The translations under genes were made by a program, and so were the position numbers. The notes beneath the pieces were generated by a model. It saw nothing but the letters and a program-made list of their open reading frames with translations, searched no databases and was not told the origin of the DNA. DNA of 64,000 bases, from NCBI GenBank assembly GCA_965260995.1, contig CBDHCD010000002.1:496001-560000 (forward strand), written 5' to 3'. Shown piece after piece: positions 1 to 7,964 of this stretch (positions are counted from its first letter, which is position 1; every line of letters begins with the position of its first letter). The DNA comes from JBBROS01 sp965260995 (GTDB lineage Bacteria; Pseudomonadota; Alphaproteobacteria; Acetobacterales; Acetobacteraceae).

Positions 1-487
1 CGTCCTGAACGCCGTGCTGCGGGGGGTGGGCCTCGGCACCGTCAACTTCCTCGGTGACAGCGGCGTCGCCTTCGCCGCCGTCGTCGCCGTCGATGTCTGG
101 ATGTGGACGCCGTTCATGATCCTGATGACCCTGGCCGCGCTCGCCTCGGTGCCGAAGGCCGAGCTGGAGGCCGCCGAGGTGGACGGCCTCACCTGGCCGC
201 AGCGCCTGCGCCTGATCGTGCTGCACCACGGCCGCTACATCCTGATGCTCGGCATCCTGCTGCGCGCCATCGACAGCTTCAAGACGATGGACCTGATCTA
301 CAACATGACCTTCGGCGGCCCCGGCTCCGCGACGCAACTGGTCGCCATCACGCTCTACCGCCGCGCCTTCGAGGCGTTCAACATGGGCTGGTCGTCGGCC
401 TTGGCCGTGATCCTGCTGCTGGTCTCGATCGGGCTGACCAGCACCTTCGTCTTCCTGCTGCGCCAGCGCGAGCGGGCCGGCGCGTGA
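1..487 (+). CDS. Sugar/polyol ABC transporter permease, MalF/UgpA-type (5' end outside window)
   Basis: Inner-membrane permease subunit of a CUT1-type ABC importer, truncated by the window edge: the reading frame is open from base 2 with no start needed. About 160 residues are visible, with hydrophobic segments and the EAA loop (ELEAAEVDGLTWPQRLR, then a conserved region before the last helices) that docks onto the ATPase. It ends 24 bases before the next permease, so the two are cotranscribed. The stop lies within a 14-bp direct duplication (479-506). The substrate cannot be read from the sequence; two permeases, a small membrane protein and two ATPases recall glycerol/polyol importers. Confidence 0.9.
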   Translation, partial: VLNAVLRGVGLGTVNFLGDSGVAFAAVVAVDVWMWTPFMILMTLAALASVPKAELEAAEVDGLTWPQRLRLIVLHHGRYILMLGILLRAIDSFKTMDLIYNMTFGGPGSATQLVAITLYRRAFEAFNMGWSSALAVILLLVSIGLTSTFVFLLRQRERAGA

Positions 488-506
488 GGCCTGGCGCGTG
501 AGGCAA
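479..506 (+). repeat. 14-bp direct tandem duplication at permease stop codon
   Basis: Two adjacent copies of GGCGCGTGAGGC plus two variable bases; the first contains the TGA stop of the upstream permease. The same kind of short duplication recurs at 2719-2774 in this operon. Confidence 0.7.
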
Positions 507-511
507 GGGGC

Positions 512-1330
512 ATGAAGCAGCGCGTCTACCACCTGCTGCTCTGGCTGGTGGCGCTCGTGTTCTTCGCCCCGGTCGCCTGGATCATCCTGTCGTCGTTCAA
601 GACGCCGGACGACCTGCTCGCCGTGCCGCCCAAGCTCGTGTTCGCGCCGACGCTCGCCAACTACCGCGACCTGTTCGCGCGGACGGGCTTCGAGCAGCAG
701 TTGCTGAACTCGCTCGTGATCTCGGTCTCGGCCGTGCTGATCGCCGTCGCCGTGTCGTTCCTGGCCGCGTTCTGCTTCTCCCGCTTCAAGCCGCGGGCGA
801 CGGCGTTCCTGATGTTCCTGCTGCTGTCCATCCGCATGTTGCCCGGCTCGGCCGCGATCCTGCCGGTGTTCCTGATGTACGTGGCCTTCGGCTGGAAGGA
901 CACCTACTTCGGCATGATCCTGTTCTACGCCATGTTCTCCATCCCGTTCTCGGTCTGGATCCTGAAGGGCTTCCTCGATTCCGTGTCGCCGCGGTTCGAC
1001 GAGACCGCGCTGGCCAACGGCGCCGGCTGGTGGCACGTCATCACCCGCGTCGTGCTGCCGCAGGTCGTGCCCGGCCTGGTGGCGGCGTTCATCTTCAACA
1101 TGATCTTCGTGTGGAACGAGTTCCTGTTCAACTACATCATCGGCGGCCGGCGCACCTCCACCATCCCGGTGGCGCTGTCCACCGGGCTGTACTCCGAGGG
1201 CGGGGTGGACTGGGCGTTCATCTCGGCGCTGACCACCATCTACCTCATCCCGCCGGTCGCCGCCGTCTACCTGTTCCAGCGCTTCCTGCTGGCGGGCATG
1301 ACGTTCGGCACCGTGCGCGGCGAGGTCTGA
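512..1330 (+). CDS. Sugar/polyol ABC transporter permease, MalG/UgpE-type
   Basis: Second permease of the importer, 272 residues and about six membrane segments, usual for the MalG group. The N-terminal helix (residues about 7-28) is followed by the typical periplasmic stretch with SSFKTPDDLL. The EAA loop is near residues 165-190 (ETALANGAGWWHVITRVVLP). The ATG is preceded by AAGGGG at a good distance. The stop is 4 bases before the next gene. Together with the upstream permease it would form the heterodimeric channel. Confidence 0.92.
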   Translation: MKQRVYHLLLWLVALVFFAPVAWIILSSFKTPDDLLAVPPKLVFAPTLANYRDLFARTGFEQQLLNSLVISVSAVLIAVAVSFLAAFCFSRFKPRATAFLMFLLLSIRMLPGSAAILPVFLMYVAFGWKDTYFGMILFYAMFSIPFSVWILKGFLDSVSPRFDETALANGAGWWHVITRVVLPQVVPGLVAAFIFNMIFVWNEFLFNYIIGGRRTSTIPVALSTGLYSEGGVDWAFISALTTIYLIPPVAAVYLFQRFLLAGMTFGTVRGEV

Positions 1331-1334
1331 GGCC

Positions 1335-1601
1335 GTGGTCGCCCGGGCCGAAATCCTGCTGCTGCTGGTGTTCGCCGCCGGCATCCTGATGGTGGCGCAG
1401 CCCTGGCTCCCCGGCCTCTACCGCGCCGGGCTGCTGTCGGTGGTGCTCGCCACCCTGCTCATGATCGCCGTCGGCAACGTGCCGCCCGGCCTGCCGCCGG
1501 CGCGGGCGCTCGGCCGCGCCGGCCTGCTGCTGCTCGCGCTCGCCGCCGTGTTCGCCGCCGGCTACCTGCTGGTTCCCGTCCTGGCCCGGCTGGGGCGCTA
1601 G
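1335..1601 (+). CDS. Small three-helix membrane protein of the ABC operon
   Basis: 88 residues from a GTG start, almost wholly hydrophobic with about three membrane segments (roughly residues 5-22, 29-47 and 61-83). It sits between the permeases and the ATPases with gaps of 4 and 3 bases, so it must be cotranscribed. Small membrane proteins are known in polyol/glycerol-type ABC operons of alphaproteobacteria (for example DUF2160), and this could be a counterpart, but I cannot confirm the family from sequence alone. The function is unknown; an accessory transporter subunit is inferred. Confidence 0.7.
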   Translation: MVARAEILLLLVFAAGILMVAQPWLPGLYRAGLLSVVLATLLMIAVGNVPPGLPPARALGRAGLLLLALAAVFAAGYLLVPVLARLGR

Positions 1602-1604
1602 CGC

Positions 1605-2723
1605 TTGGCCGCCGCCGCCGCCTTCGAGGGCGTGCGCAAGCGCTACGGCGGGGCCTCGGCGCTGGACGGAGTCGATCTCGCCATAACGCCCGCCCGCGTC
1701 ACCGCCCTGTGCGGCCCGCCCGGCGCTGGCAAGTCGGTGCTGCTCCGCCTGCTGGTCGGCCTCGAACGCCCCGACGCCGGCCGCATCACCCTCGCCGGCC
1801 AGGACGTCACCGCCCTCGGCCCCGGCGACCGCCCGATCGGCTACGTGCCGCAGTCCTTCGCCCTCTACCCGCACCTCTCCGTCCACGACAACATCGCCTA
1901 CCCGCTCGCGCTGCGCCGCGCCGGGCGCGACGTGATCCGCCGGCGCGTGGAGCGGGTCGCCGGCCTGCTCGGCATCGAGCCCCTGCTCGGCAAAGCGCCG
2001 GCCGAGTTGTCCGGCGGCCAGAAGCAGCGCACCGCGCTGGCCCGCGGCCTGATGCGCGACGCCGTGATCTACGTGCTGGACGACCCGCTGGTCGGCCTCG
2101 ACTTCAAGCTGCGCGAACGGCTGATGGACGACCTGCGCCGCCTGCGCGCCGAGTACGACGCCGCCTTCCTCTACGCCACCAGCGACTCCCTGGAGGCGCT
2201 GGCCGTCGCCGACGACGTCGCCGTGCTGGACGCGGGCCGCGTCGTCGAGCACGGCCCGGCCGACGATCTCTACCACGCGCCGCAACGCCTCCGCACCGCG
2301 CTCCTGGTCGGCTTCCCCGCCTGCAACGCCGTGCCCGGCCAACTGGGTCCCGACGGCCGCTGCGGCACCGCGCTCGGCGTCTTCGCCGTCGCCCTCCGCC
2401 GCCCGCACGCCGGCCCCGTCACCGTTGCCGTGCGCCCCGAGCACCTCGAATGGCAGGAGGCCGCGCCGCCCGGCCACCTCCGCGTGGACGGCACCGCCCG
2501 CCTGGTCGAGGACCTCGGCGCGGAGGCCGTGGTCCACTTCGACCTCGCCGGCCACGGCAGCGGCGCCGTGGACGACACCGGCGCGCTCGTCACCGTCCTC
2601 GCCGCCAGCGCCCTGCCGCCGGGGGGTTTCGGCCCCGACGCGCCGCTCCGCCTCGCCGTCCGCCCGGCCAACCTCTCGGTGTTCGACCCTGGCGGCGACC
2701 TCATCGGCCAAGGCATGTCATGA
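1605..2723 (+). CDS. ABC transporter ATPase A, canonical signature but degenerate Walker B/switch
   Basis: 372-residue CUT1-type ATPase with a C-terminal TOBE-like regulatory region. Walker A is GPPGAGKS (37-44) and the signature LSGGQ (135-139) is canonical. The catalytic Glu after Walker B is replaced by Asp (VLDDP, 158-161), and the switch His is replaced by Ser (ATSD, 191-194). The TTG start 3 bases after the previous stop gives the only coherent N-terminus. The losses complement those of the next ATPase: this protein supplies a good signature, its partner a good Walker B and His. A heterodimer with one working site is inferred. Confidence 0.9.
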   Translation: MAAAAAFEGVRKRYGGASALDGVDLAITPARVTALCGPPGAGKSVLLRLLVGLERPDAGRITLAGQDVTALGPGDRPIGYVPQSFALYPHLSVHDNIAYPLALRRAGRDVIRRRVERVAGLLGIEPLLGKAPAELSGGQKQRTALARGLMRDAVIYVLDDPLVGLDFKLRERLMDDLRRLRAEYDAAFLYATSDSLEALAVADDVAVLDAGRVVEHGPADDLYHAPQRLRTALLVGFPACNAVPGQLGPDGRCGTALGVFAVALRRPHAGPVTVAVRPEHLEWQEAAPPGHLRVDGTARLVEDLGAEAVVHFDLAGHGSGAVDDTGALVTVLAASALPPGGFGPDAPLRLAVRPANLSVFDPGGDLIGQGMS

Positions 2724-2774
2724 AGGCCTGGGCATGAAGGCCTGGGCATGAAAGCCTGGGCATGAAGGGCTGGG
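2719..2774 (+). repeat. 14-bp tandem repeat, four copies, between the two ATPase genes
   Basis: Four copies of CATGAAGGCCTGGG (copies 3 and 4 with one change each) run from the stop of ATPase A to the ATG of ATPase B. Each copy has an ATG and a GGCCTGGG purine stretch that resembles a weak ribosome-binding site. Reading each ATG gives a five-residue peptide MKAWA whose TGA overlaps the ATG of the next copy, so the array is a chain of overlapping mini reading frames. Confidence 0.85.
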
Positions 2775-2775
2775 C

Positions 2776-3876
2776 ATGAGCGGCATCGCCGTCGAGCGGC
2801 TGACCAAACGCTTCGGCGCGGTGACGGCCTTGCAGGACCTGTCGATCGAGTTCCCGGCCGACAGCGTCACCTGCCTGCTCGGCCCGTCCGGCTGCGGCAA
2901 GACGACGCTGCTCCGCCTGATCGCCGGGCTGGAGCGGCCGAACTCGGGCGCGATCCGGCTCGGCGGCCGTGACGTCGCCGGGCTGCCGGCGCGGGCGCGC
3001 AACCTGGCGATGGTGTTCCAGTATCCCGTCACCTACCCGACGCTCTCGGTCGAGCAGAACATCCGCCAGCCCCTGCTCAACGACCGCGCCCTGTCCGCGC
3101 CGGAACGCGACCGCCGGGTGGCGGAGGTGCTGGACATCCTCGGCCTGCGGGCGCTCGCCGCCGCCCCGGCCCGCTCGCTCGACGCCGGCGGGCGGCAGCG
3201 CGTGGCGGTCGGCCGCGCCGTCGCCCGGCACTGCCCCGTGCTGCTGTTCGACGAGCCGACCACCAACATCGAGCTGTCCGCCAAGCTGCAACTCCTGCGC
3301 GCCTTCAAGGCCATCACCCGCCACCTGCGCCAGACCATCGTCTACGTCACCCACGACCAGACGGAGGCGATGACCGTCGCCGACCGCATCGCCCTCATGC
3401 AGGACGGCCGCATCGTGCAGAACGACGCCCCCCGCGCGCTCTACGAGCAGCCGGAAACCGAGTTCGGCGGCTGGTTCCTCGGCAACCCCGGCATGAGCTT
3501 CCTGCCCGGCCGCCTGGGCGGCGACGGCCTGCGCTTCGCCCTCCTGCCCCACCCGGTCCGCCCGCCGCCCCCGCCCACGCCCACCTCCGGCGACGTCTCG
3601 CTCGGCATCCGCCCGGAGCACGTGCGCGTGGCCGCGCTCCCGATCCCGGGTGGCGTGCCGGCCGAGGTGCTGGCCCGCACCGTCGGCATCGGCGGCTGGC
3701 TGCTGCTCACGCTGGCGCTGCCGGGCGGCGAGACGGTGCGGGCCAAGACCCCGCCCGGCAGCCGCTTCCGCCCCGGCGACGCCGTCCACGCCGCTTGCGC
3801 TCCGGGCCGGGCCATGCTGTTCCAGGGGTCGCGGCGGATCGGCGACCCGGTGGCGCTCGGCGAAGGCGTGCCCTGA
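2776..3876 (+). CDS. ABC transporter ATPase B, intact Walker B/His but degenerate signature
   Basis: 366-residue CUT1-type ATPase. Walker A is GPSGCGKT (36-43), the Q-loop is MVFQYP (Gln82), Walker B with catalytic Glu is LLFDEP (Glu160), and the switch His is in VTHD (His193). The signature is LDAGG (135-139) instead of LSGGQ, and the D-loop reads TTNIE. The C-terminus carries a TOBE-like region (GIRPEHVR near residue 275). The ATG directly follows the 14-bp repeat array. It is expected to pair with the preceding ATPase; see that entry. No substrate-binding protein gene is in view; it probably lies upstream of the window. Confidence 0.9.
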   Translation: MSGIAVERLTKRFGAVTALQDLSIEFPADSVTCLLGPSGCGKTTLLRLIAGLERPNSGAIRLGGRDVAGLPARARNLAMVFQYPVTYPTLSVEQNIRQPLLNDRALSAPERDRRVAEVLDILGLRALAAAPARSLDAGGRQRVAVGRAVARHCPVLLFDEPTTNIELSAKLQLLRAFKAITRHLRQTIVYVTHDQTEAMTVADRIALMQDGRIVQNDAPRALYEQPETEFGGWFLGNPGMSFLPGRLGGDGLRFALLPHPVRPPPPPTPTSGDVSLGIRPEHVRVAALPIPGGVPAEVLARTVGIGGWLLLTLALPGGETVRAKTPPGSRFRPGDAVHAACAPGRAMLFQGSRRIGDPVALGEGVP

Positions 3877-3985
3877 CCGGCCCCTCCTCGCGCCCCTCCT
3901 TGACGCCGGCTCCGCCCCGTGCTGCCTGCTCCGCGGATCGTCCGGGCACCCCGCTCCCGGCGCGCTTCATCACGGACAGGCTGGC

Positions 3986-4582
3986 ATGAGCAACCCGATC
4001 CCCCCGTTCGGCATCACCATCTGCGGCCTCGACGAGCTGGCCGGGCACTGCGAGGTCGGCGCGACCCACGTCCTCTCCGTGCTCGACCCCGACTACCCCG
4101 TGCCCGAGGCGTTCGGCACCTACGGCGAGCACGTCAAGCTGGAAGTCCGCTTCAACGACATCGTGGACGAGACGCCCGGGCAGGTGCTGCCGCAGCCGGA
4201 GCACGTCGAGAGCGTCCTCGCCCTCGGGCGCGACCTGCTGGCCGAGCCGGGCCGCCCGGCGCACCTGCTGGTCCACTGCCACGCCGGCATCTCGCGCTCG
4301 ACCGCGCTGACGACGCTGATCCTGGCCCAAGCCCTGCCGCAGCAGCCGGCGCGAGCGATCCTGGGCGTGGTGCACCAGGTTCGCGAGAAGGCCTGGCCGA
4401 ACCTGCGCCTGATCGAGATGGGCGACGCCGTGCTCGGGCGCGGCGGCGCGCTGATCGAGGCGACGCACCGCCTGCACGGGCTGCAGATCAGCCGCCGGCC
4501 GCACATCGCCGAGTTCATGCAGGGCCTCGGCCGCGACCGCGAAGTGGCCGCCGCCCGCGCCTACGCCAGCTCCGCCGCCTGA
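3986..4582 (+). CDS. Tyrosine/dual-specificity-type protein phosphatase
   Basis: 198 residues. The active-site loop HCHAGISRSTA (about residues 94-104) is the Cys-x5-Arg phosphatase signature, preceded by a typical core with an Asp-containing loop (FNDIVDET). The family hydrolyses phosphotyrosine or phosphoserine/threonine through a cysteinyl-phosphate intermediate; the cellular substrate is unknown. I chose the ATG at 3986 with GGACAGG upstream; the open frame extends further 5' but that part overlaps ATPase B. It ends 7 bases from the convergent response regulator. A stand-alone cytosolic enzyme is likely. Confidence 0.8.
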   Translation: MSNPIPPFGITICGLDELAGHCEVGATHVLSVLDPDYPVPEAFGTYGEHVKLEVRFNDIVDETPGQVLPQPEHVESVLALGRDLLAEPGRPAHLLVHCHAGISRSTALTTLILAQALPQQPARAILGVVHQVREKAWPNLRLIEMGDAVLGRGGALIEATHRLHGLQISRRPHIAEFMQGLGRDREVAAARAYASSAA

Positions 4583-4589
4583 CCGGCGC

Positions 4590-5111
4590 TCACGCCGCGC
4601 CGCGCGTCCACGACAGCAAGCGCCGCAGCAGCGACACGATCTGGGACGGCACGTAGGGCTTGCGCACGAACACGTCGCGCTCGCCGAACGGCCCGGCCCC
4701 GTTCATCGCGTCCGGCCGGCCCGTGCAGTAGATGATCGGGATCTCCGGGTGCCGCCGCCGCGCGTGGTGGCCGACCGCGATCCCGTCCCGCTGCCCCGGC
4801 ATGTGGATGTCGGTGACGACGGCGTCGAAATCGTCGGGACGGTCGATCAAGCCCGCCGCCTCGTCGCCCGTGCTGGCCTCGACCACGTGGAAGCCTTCCT
4901 CGTCCAGCACTTCGCTGAGGATGAGCCGGATCAGGTCCTCGTCCTCGACGATCAGGATGCGGGCGGGGCTCAAGGGACGGGGTTCGAGCAGACTGGCCGT
5001 CAGCCTGCTCGGCGGTCCAGCGGGGCGAGCGGGCAAGGCGCAGCGGGGGTGGGCGGCGTCATCAGGCTTGCAACCCCCGGCAATCGGTTTGGTTTCAACA
5101 TTTTCACTCAC
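4590..5111 (-). CDS. Single-domain response regulator (CheY-like receiver)
   Basis: 173 residues with a single receiver domain at about 50-170 and no output domain. Acidic pocket Glu56/Asp57, phospho-acceptor Asp101 (VVTDIHMPG), switch Thr130 and conserved Lys151 (VRKPY) are all present. The first 48 residues are low-complexity. The start is GTG at 5111; no in-frame ATG lies before the domain. It is divergent from the LOV histidine kinase across about 110 bases, so it is the obvious partner, receiving phosphate in response to blue light. Stand-alone receivers usually act by protein-protein contact or as phosphate relays. Confidence 0.88.
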   Translation of the reverse strand: MSENVETKPIAGGCKPDDAAHPRCALPARPAGPPSRLTASLLEPRPLSPARILIVEDEDLIRLILSEVLDEEGFHVVEASTGDEAAGLIDRPDDFDAVVTDIHMPGQRDGIAVGHHARRRHPEIPIIYCTGRPDAMNGAGPFGERDVFVRKPYVPSQIVSLLRRLLSWTRGAA

Positions 5112-5224
5112 CCGTTCCCACTTGACACGCCGGCCTTGACCAATCGATACGCTCTCAACATCTTATCGTAAACTGCAAACTTACAACACGTTTGATTGTC
5201 GTAATAATATCCAGGGCCGTGCCG
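5112..5224. promoter_or_regulatory. Divergent control region of the LOV kinase / response regulator pair
   Basis: This 113-bp gap is notably AT-rich against its neighbours. Possible -35 elements for the kinase direction are TTGACA (5122-5127) and TTGACC (5136-5141), but no good -10 lies at standard spacing, so the promoters are not firmly assigned. It must hold signals for both genes. Confidence 0.4.
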
Positions 5225-6406
5225 ATGCCGAAAGATGACACCACGCACCACGCAGCGCCGACCGACATCGGCGGCCACCATTCGGGCCAGGGCCGCAACA
5301 TCGTCCGTGGCGACCAGGGCCGCGGCGGCCGCGACATCTTCTTCGCCGCCGTCCAGATGTCGCGCATGCCGATGTGCCTGTCCGACCCCAACCGCCCCGA
5401 CAACCCGCTGGTCTTCGTCAACCGCGCCTTCGAGGAGCTGACCGGCTACGCCGAGGAGGCCTTCCTCGGCCAAAACTGCCGCTTCCTGCAAGGCCCGCGC
5501 ACCGACCAATCGGCCGTCGCCGAGATTCGCCGCGCCGTCCGGGCCCGGGTGGACGCCTCGGTCGAGCTTTACAACTACCGCAAGGACGGGGCCGGGTTCT
5601 GGAACGCGCTCTACCTCAGCCCCGTGTTCGACGACCAGGGCGACCTGCTCTACTTCTTCGCGAGCCAGCTCGACGTGACCAAGCGCCGCGAGGCGGAAGC
5701 GGTAGTGCAGCAGAGCCAGCGCATGGAAGCGCTCGGCAGCATGGCGACCGGCGTCGCGCACGAGTTCAACAACCTCATGACCGTCGTCGCCGGCAGCCTC
5801 GAACAGGCCCGCGCCCATCCCAGCAGCGACCGCCAAGCCAAGCAGCTCGCCCGCGCCGCCTGGGGCGCGGAGCACGCCGGGCGGCTCACCCAGCAGATGC
5901 TGAGCTTCTCCCGCCGCCAGTTCCACGACGCCAAGCTCGCCGACCTCGGCCTCCTCGCGCGCGACATGGACAGCCTGATGGCCCAGGTCGCGGGCCCGGC
6001 CGTCGCCTTGCGCATGGACGCGCCCCCCGCCCCGCTGCCGGTCATGGTGGACGTGGGCCAACTGGAGCTGGCGCTGCTCAACCTCGTGCGCAACGCGGCC
6101 GACGCCATGCCGGGCGGCGGCGGGCTGACCATCGGCGCCCATCCGCGCGGCGCCGACGGCCCGGCCCCCGTCGCCGTGCTGGAGATCGCCGACACCGGCT
6201 GCGGCATGACGCCCGACACGGTCCGCCGCGCCATCGAGCCGTTCTTCACCACCAAGGACCGCGGCAAGGGGACCGGCCTCGGCCTGAGCATGGTCTACGG
6301 CTTCGCCCGGCAATCGGGCGGCACCCTGGAGATCGACAGCGCCCCGGGCCAGGGCGCCCGCATCCGCATCGTGCTGCCCCTCCGCGCGGACCTGGCGGCC
6401 GGCTGA
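5225..6406 (+). CDS. LOV-domain blue-light sensor histidine kinase
   Basis: 393 residues from ATG 5225 (a TTG 33 bases upstream is in frame but less likely). The LOV/PAS domain spans about residues 37-155 and contains GQNCRFLQG; Cys85 is the residue that forms the flavin adduct on illumination. A dimerisation/phospho-acceptor region follows with His179 (GVAHEFNNL), then the ATPase domain: N box around Asn290 (NLVRNAADAM), DTGCGM, and G-box GKGTGLGLS. There is no membrane segment, so it is a soluble photoreceptor kinase. Its partner is most likely the divergent single-domain response regulator. Related LOV kinases are known to control stress, adhesion or virulence responses; the output here is unknown. 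Confidence 0.92.
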   Translation: MPKDDTTHHAAPTDIGGHHSGQGRNIVRGDQGRGGRDIFFAAVQMSRMPMCLSDPNRPDNPLVFVNRAFEELTGYAEEAFLGQNCRFLQGPRTDQSAVAEIRRAVRARVDASVELYNYRKDGAGFWNALYLSPVFDDQGDLLYFFASQLDVTKRREAEAVVQQSQRMEALGSMATGVAHEFNNLMTVVAGSLEQARAHPSSDRQAKQLARAAWGAEHAGRLTQQMLSFSRRQFHDAKLADLGLLARDMDSLMAQVAGPAVALRMDAPPAPLPVMVDVGQLELALLNLVRNAADAMPGGGGLTIGAHPRGADGPAPVAVLEIADTGCGMTPDTVRRAIEPFFTTKDRGKGTGLGLSMVYGFARQSGGTLEIDSAPGQGARIRIVLPLRADLAAG

Positions 6407-6447
6407 GGCGCGGCCCATGCGCCCGCCCGCGGGGATCTGCGCCCCGT

Positions 6448-6547
6448 GCGCGCCCGCGCAGACTTGCGCTATGCGCGCCCGCGCAGACTTTTGCTAAGCG
6501 CGCCCGCGCAAACCTGCGCTAAGCGCGCCCGCGCGAACCTGCGCTAA
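6448..6547. repeat. 25-bp tandem repeat, four copies, downstream of LOV kinase
   Basis: Four adjacent 25-bp units (6448-6472, 6473-6497, 6498-6522, 6523-6547) each begin GCGCGCCCGCGC and end in TGCGCTAA or a close variant; a diverged unit may precede at about 6420-6444. The internal GCGC-rich arms can fold. The array fills most of the 219-bp gap between the kinase and the aminotransferase. Confidence 0.85.
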
Positions 6548-6625
6548 GATGGCCCATCAGGTGCCTCGTCCCCGCCCCGGCCTGGCGGCAGGGTTCGCGG
6601 CGGCGACGGACGGAGGCGATTGATC

Positions 6626-7849
6626 ATGCGCGGCGACAACGGCGGCCCGGCGCGATTCGAGGGCAACTTCACCCAGCAGGAGGGGCTGAGCGAGGAGGCC
6701 ATCGCCGCCGCGGTCCGCGTCATGCGGTCGGGTCGGCTGCACCGCTACAACACGGCCGCCGGCGAGGTGTCGCAGGCATCGGCGCTGGAAGCCGAGTACG
6801 CGGCCTGGCAAGGGACCCGCTACTGCCTGGCCTGCGCGTCCGGCGGCTACGCCATGGCCACGGCGCTGCGGGCGGCTGGGCTGCGCGCGGGCGAGGCCGT
6901 GCTCACCAACGGCTTCACCCTGGCGCCCGTGCCCGGCGCCATCGTCGCCGCCGGCGGCCGGCCGGTGCTGGTGGAGATCACCGAGAACCTCGTCATCGAC
7001 CTCGACGACCTCGAAGCCAAGATCGGCGCGCGCGGCGCGCGCGTCCTGCTGCTGTCGAACATGCGAGGCCACCTAGCCGACATGGATCGCCTGTGCGCGC
7101 TGCTGGCCGCCCGCGGCGTGACGCTGATCGAGGACTTCGCCCACACGATGGGCGGGGGCTGGAACGGCCGGGCCAGCGGCAACTTCGGCCTCGCCGGCTG
7201 CTTCAGCACGCAGACCTACAAGCACATGAACTCGGGCGAAGGCGGGCTGCTGGTGTCGGACGACGCCGGGTTCATGGCGCGGGCGACGATGCTGTCGGGG
7301 TCCTACATGCTCTACGGCCGGCACGGCGCGGGGCCCGGTGCCGACGCGTTCGAGGCCGTGCGGCTCGAAACGCCGAACATGTCGGGCCGCATGGACAACC
7401 TCCGCGCGGCCATCCTGCGGCCGCAACTCGCTGGGCTGGACGCCAACATCGCGCGCTGGAACGAGCGCTACCGCGCGGTGGAGCGCCACCTCACCAGTGT
7501 GGCGCGGTTCCACGTGCCGGCGCGGCCGGCGGCGGAGCGGTTCGTCGGCTCGTCGATCCAGTTCCTGGCCCCGGGCGTCCCGGCGACGGCCGCGCAGAAC
7601 TTCGTCGCGGCCGCCCTCGGGCGCGGCGTCGAGCTGAAATGGTTCGGGGCCGACGACCCGGTCGCGTTCACGAGCAACCACCACAGCTGGCGCTACCTAG
7701 AGGCGCAGGCGCTGCCGCGCACCGACCGCATCCTGTCGGGGCTGTTCGACATGCGCATACCGCTGACGTTCTCGGTCCAGGACTGCGCCGAGGTGGGCGA
7801 AATCATCGCGTCCTGCGCGCAGGGCCTGGACGGGCGGCAGGCCGCGTGA
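6626..7849 (+). CDS. DegT/DnrJ/EryC1/StrS-family PLP-dependent aminotransferase
   Basis: 407 residues, fold-type-I PLP enzyme. The Schiff-base lysine is in CFSTQTYKHMNSGEGG (about residues 192-207), the hallmark of the DegT family, and the cofactor-binding Asp is in LIEDFAH. ATG 6626 has GGAGG nine bases upstream; the TTG six bases earlier is too close to that site. Family members transaminate keto-sugars or related small ketones. Here it stands 115 bases upstream of a TauABC-like importer on the same strand, so a role in handling the imported compound is possible but unproven. Confidence 0.85.
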   Translation: MRGDNGGPARFEGNFTQQEGLSEEAIAAAVRVMRSGRLHRYNTAAGEVSQASALEAEYAAWQGTRYCLACASGGYAMATALRAAGLRAGEAVLTNGFTLAPVPGAIVAAGGRPVLVEITENLVIDLDDLEAKIGARGARVLLLSNMRGHLADMDRLCALLAARGVTLIEDFAHTMGGGWNGRASGNFGLAGCFSTQTYKHMNSGEGGLLVSDDAGFMARATMLSGSYMLYGRHGAGPGADAFEAVRLETPNMSGRMDNLRAAILRPQLAGLDANIARWNERYRAVERHLTSVARFHVPARPAAERFVGSSIQFLAPGVPATAAQNFVAAALGRGVELKWFGADDPVAFTSNHHSWRYLEAQALPRTDRILSGLFDMRIPLTFSVQDCAEVGEIIASCAQGLDGRQAA

Positions 7850-7964
7850 CAGCGTTGCCCGCCACTCACGCGCCGGGACAAGAGGCGTTCGCCGACCGGC
7901 GACCCGGCTGAACCAAGCCCCGGACCAACGGCCGCGCCCGGCCGCCGGCGGCCAGGCGGATCGC

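Noticed and set aside
1245..2711. Long antisense frame of 488 codons over the ABC operon
   Set aside because: It is a shadow of the + strand genes caused by GC-rich third positions; no motif, no start signal, and both strands cannot code here given the clear ATPase.
6448..6547. CRISPR or origin iterons
   Set aside because: Contiguous 25-bp units without unique spacers and no rep gene nearby; better described as a tandem repeat.
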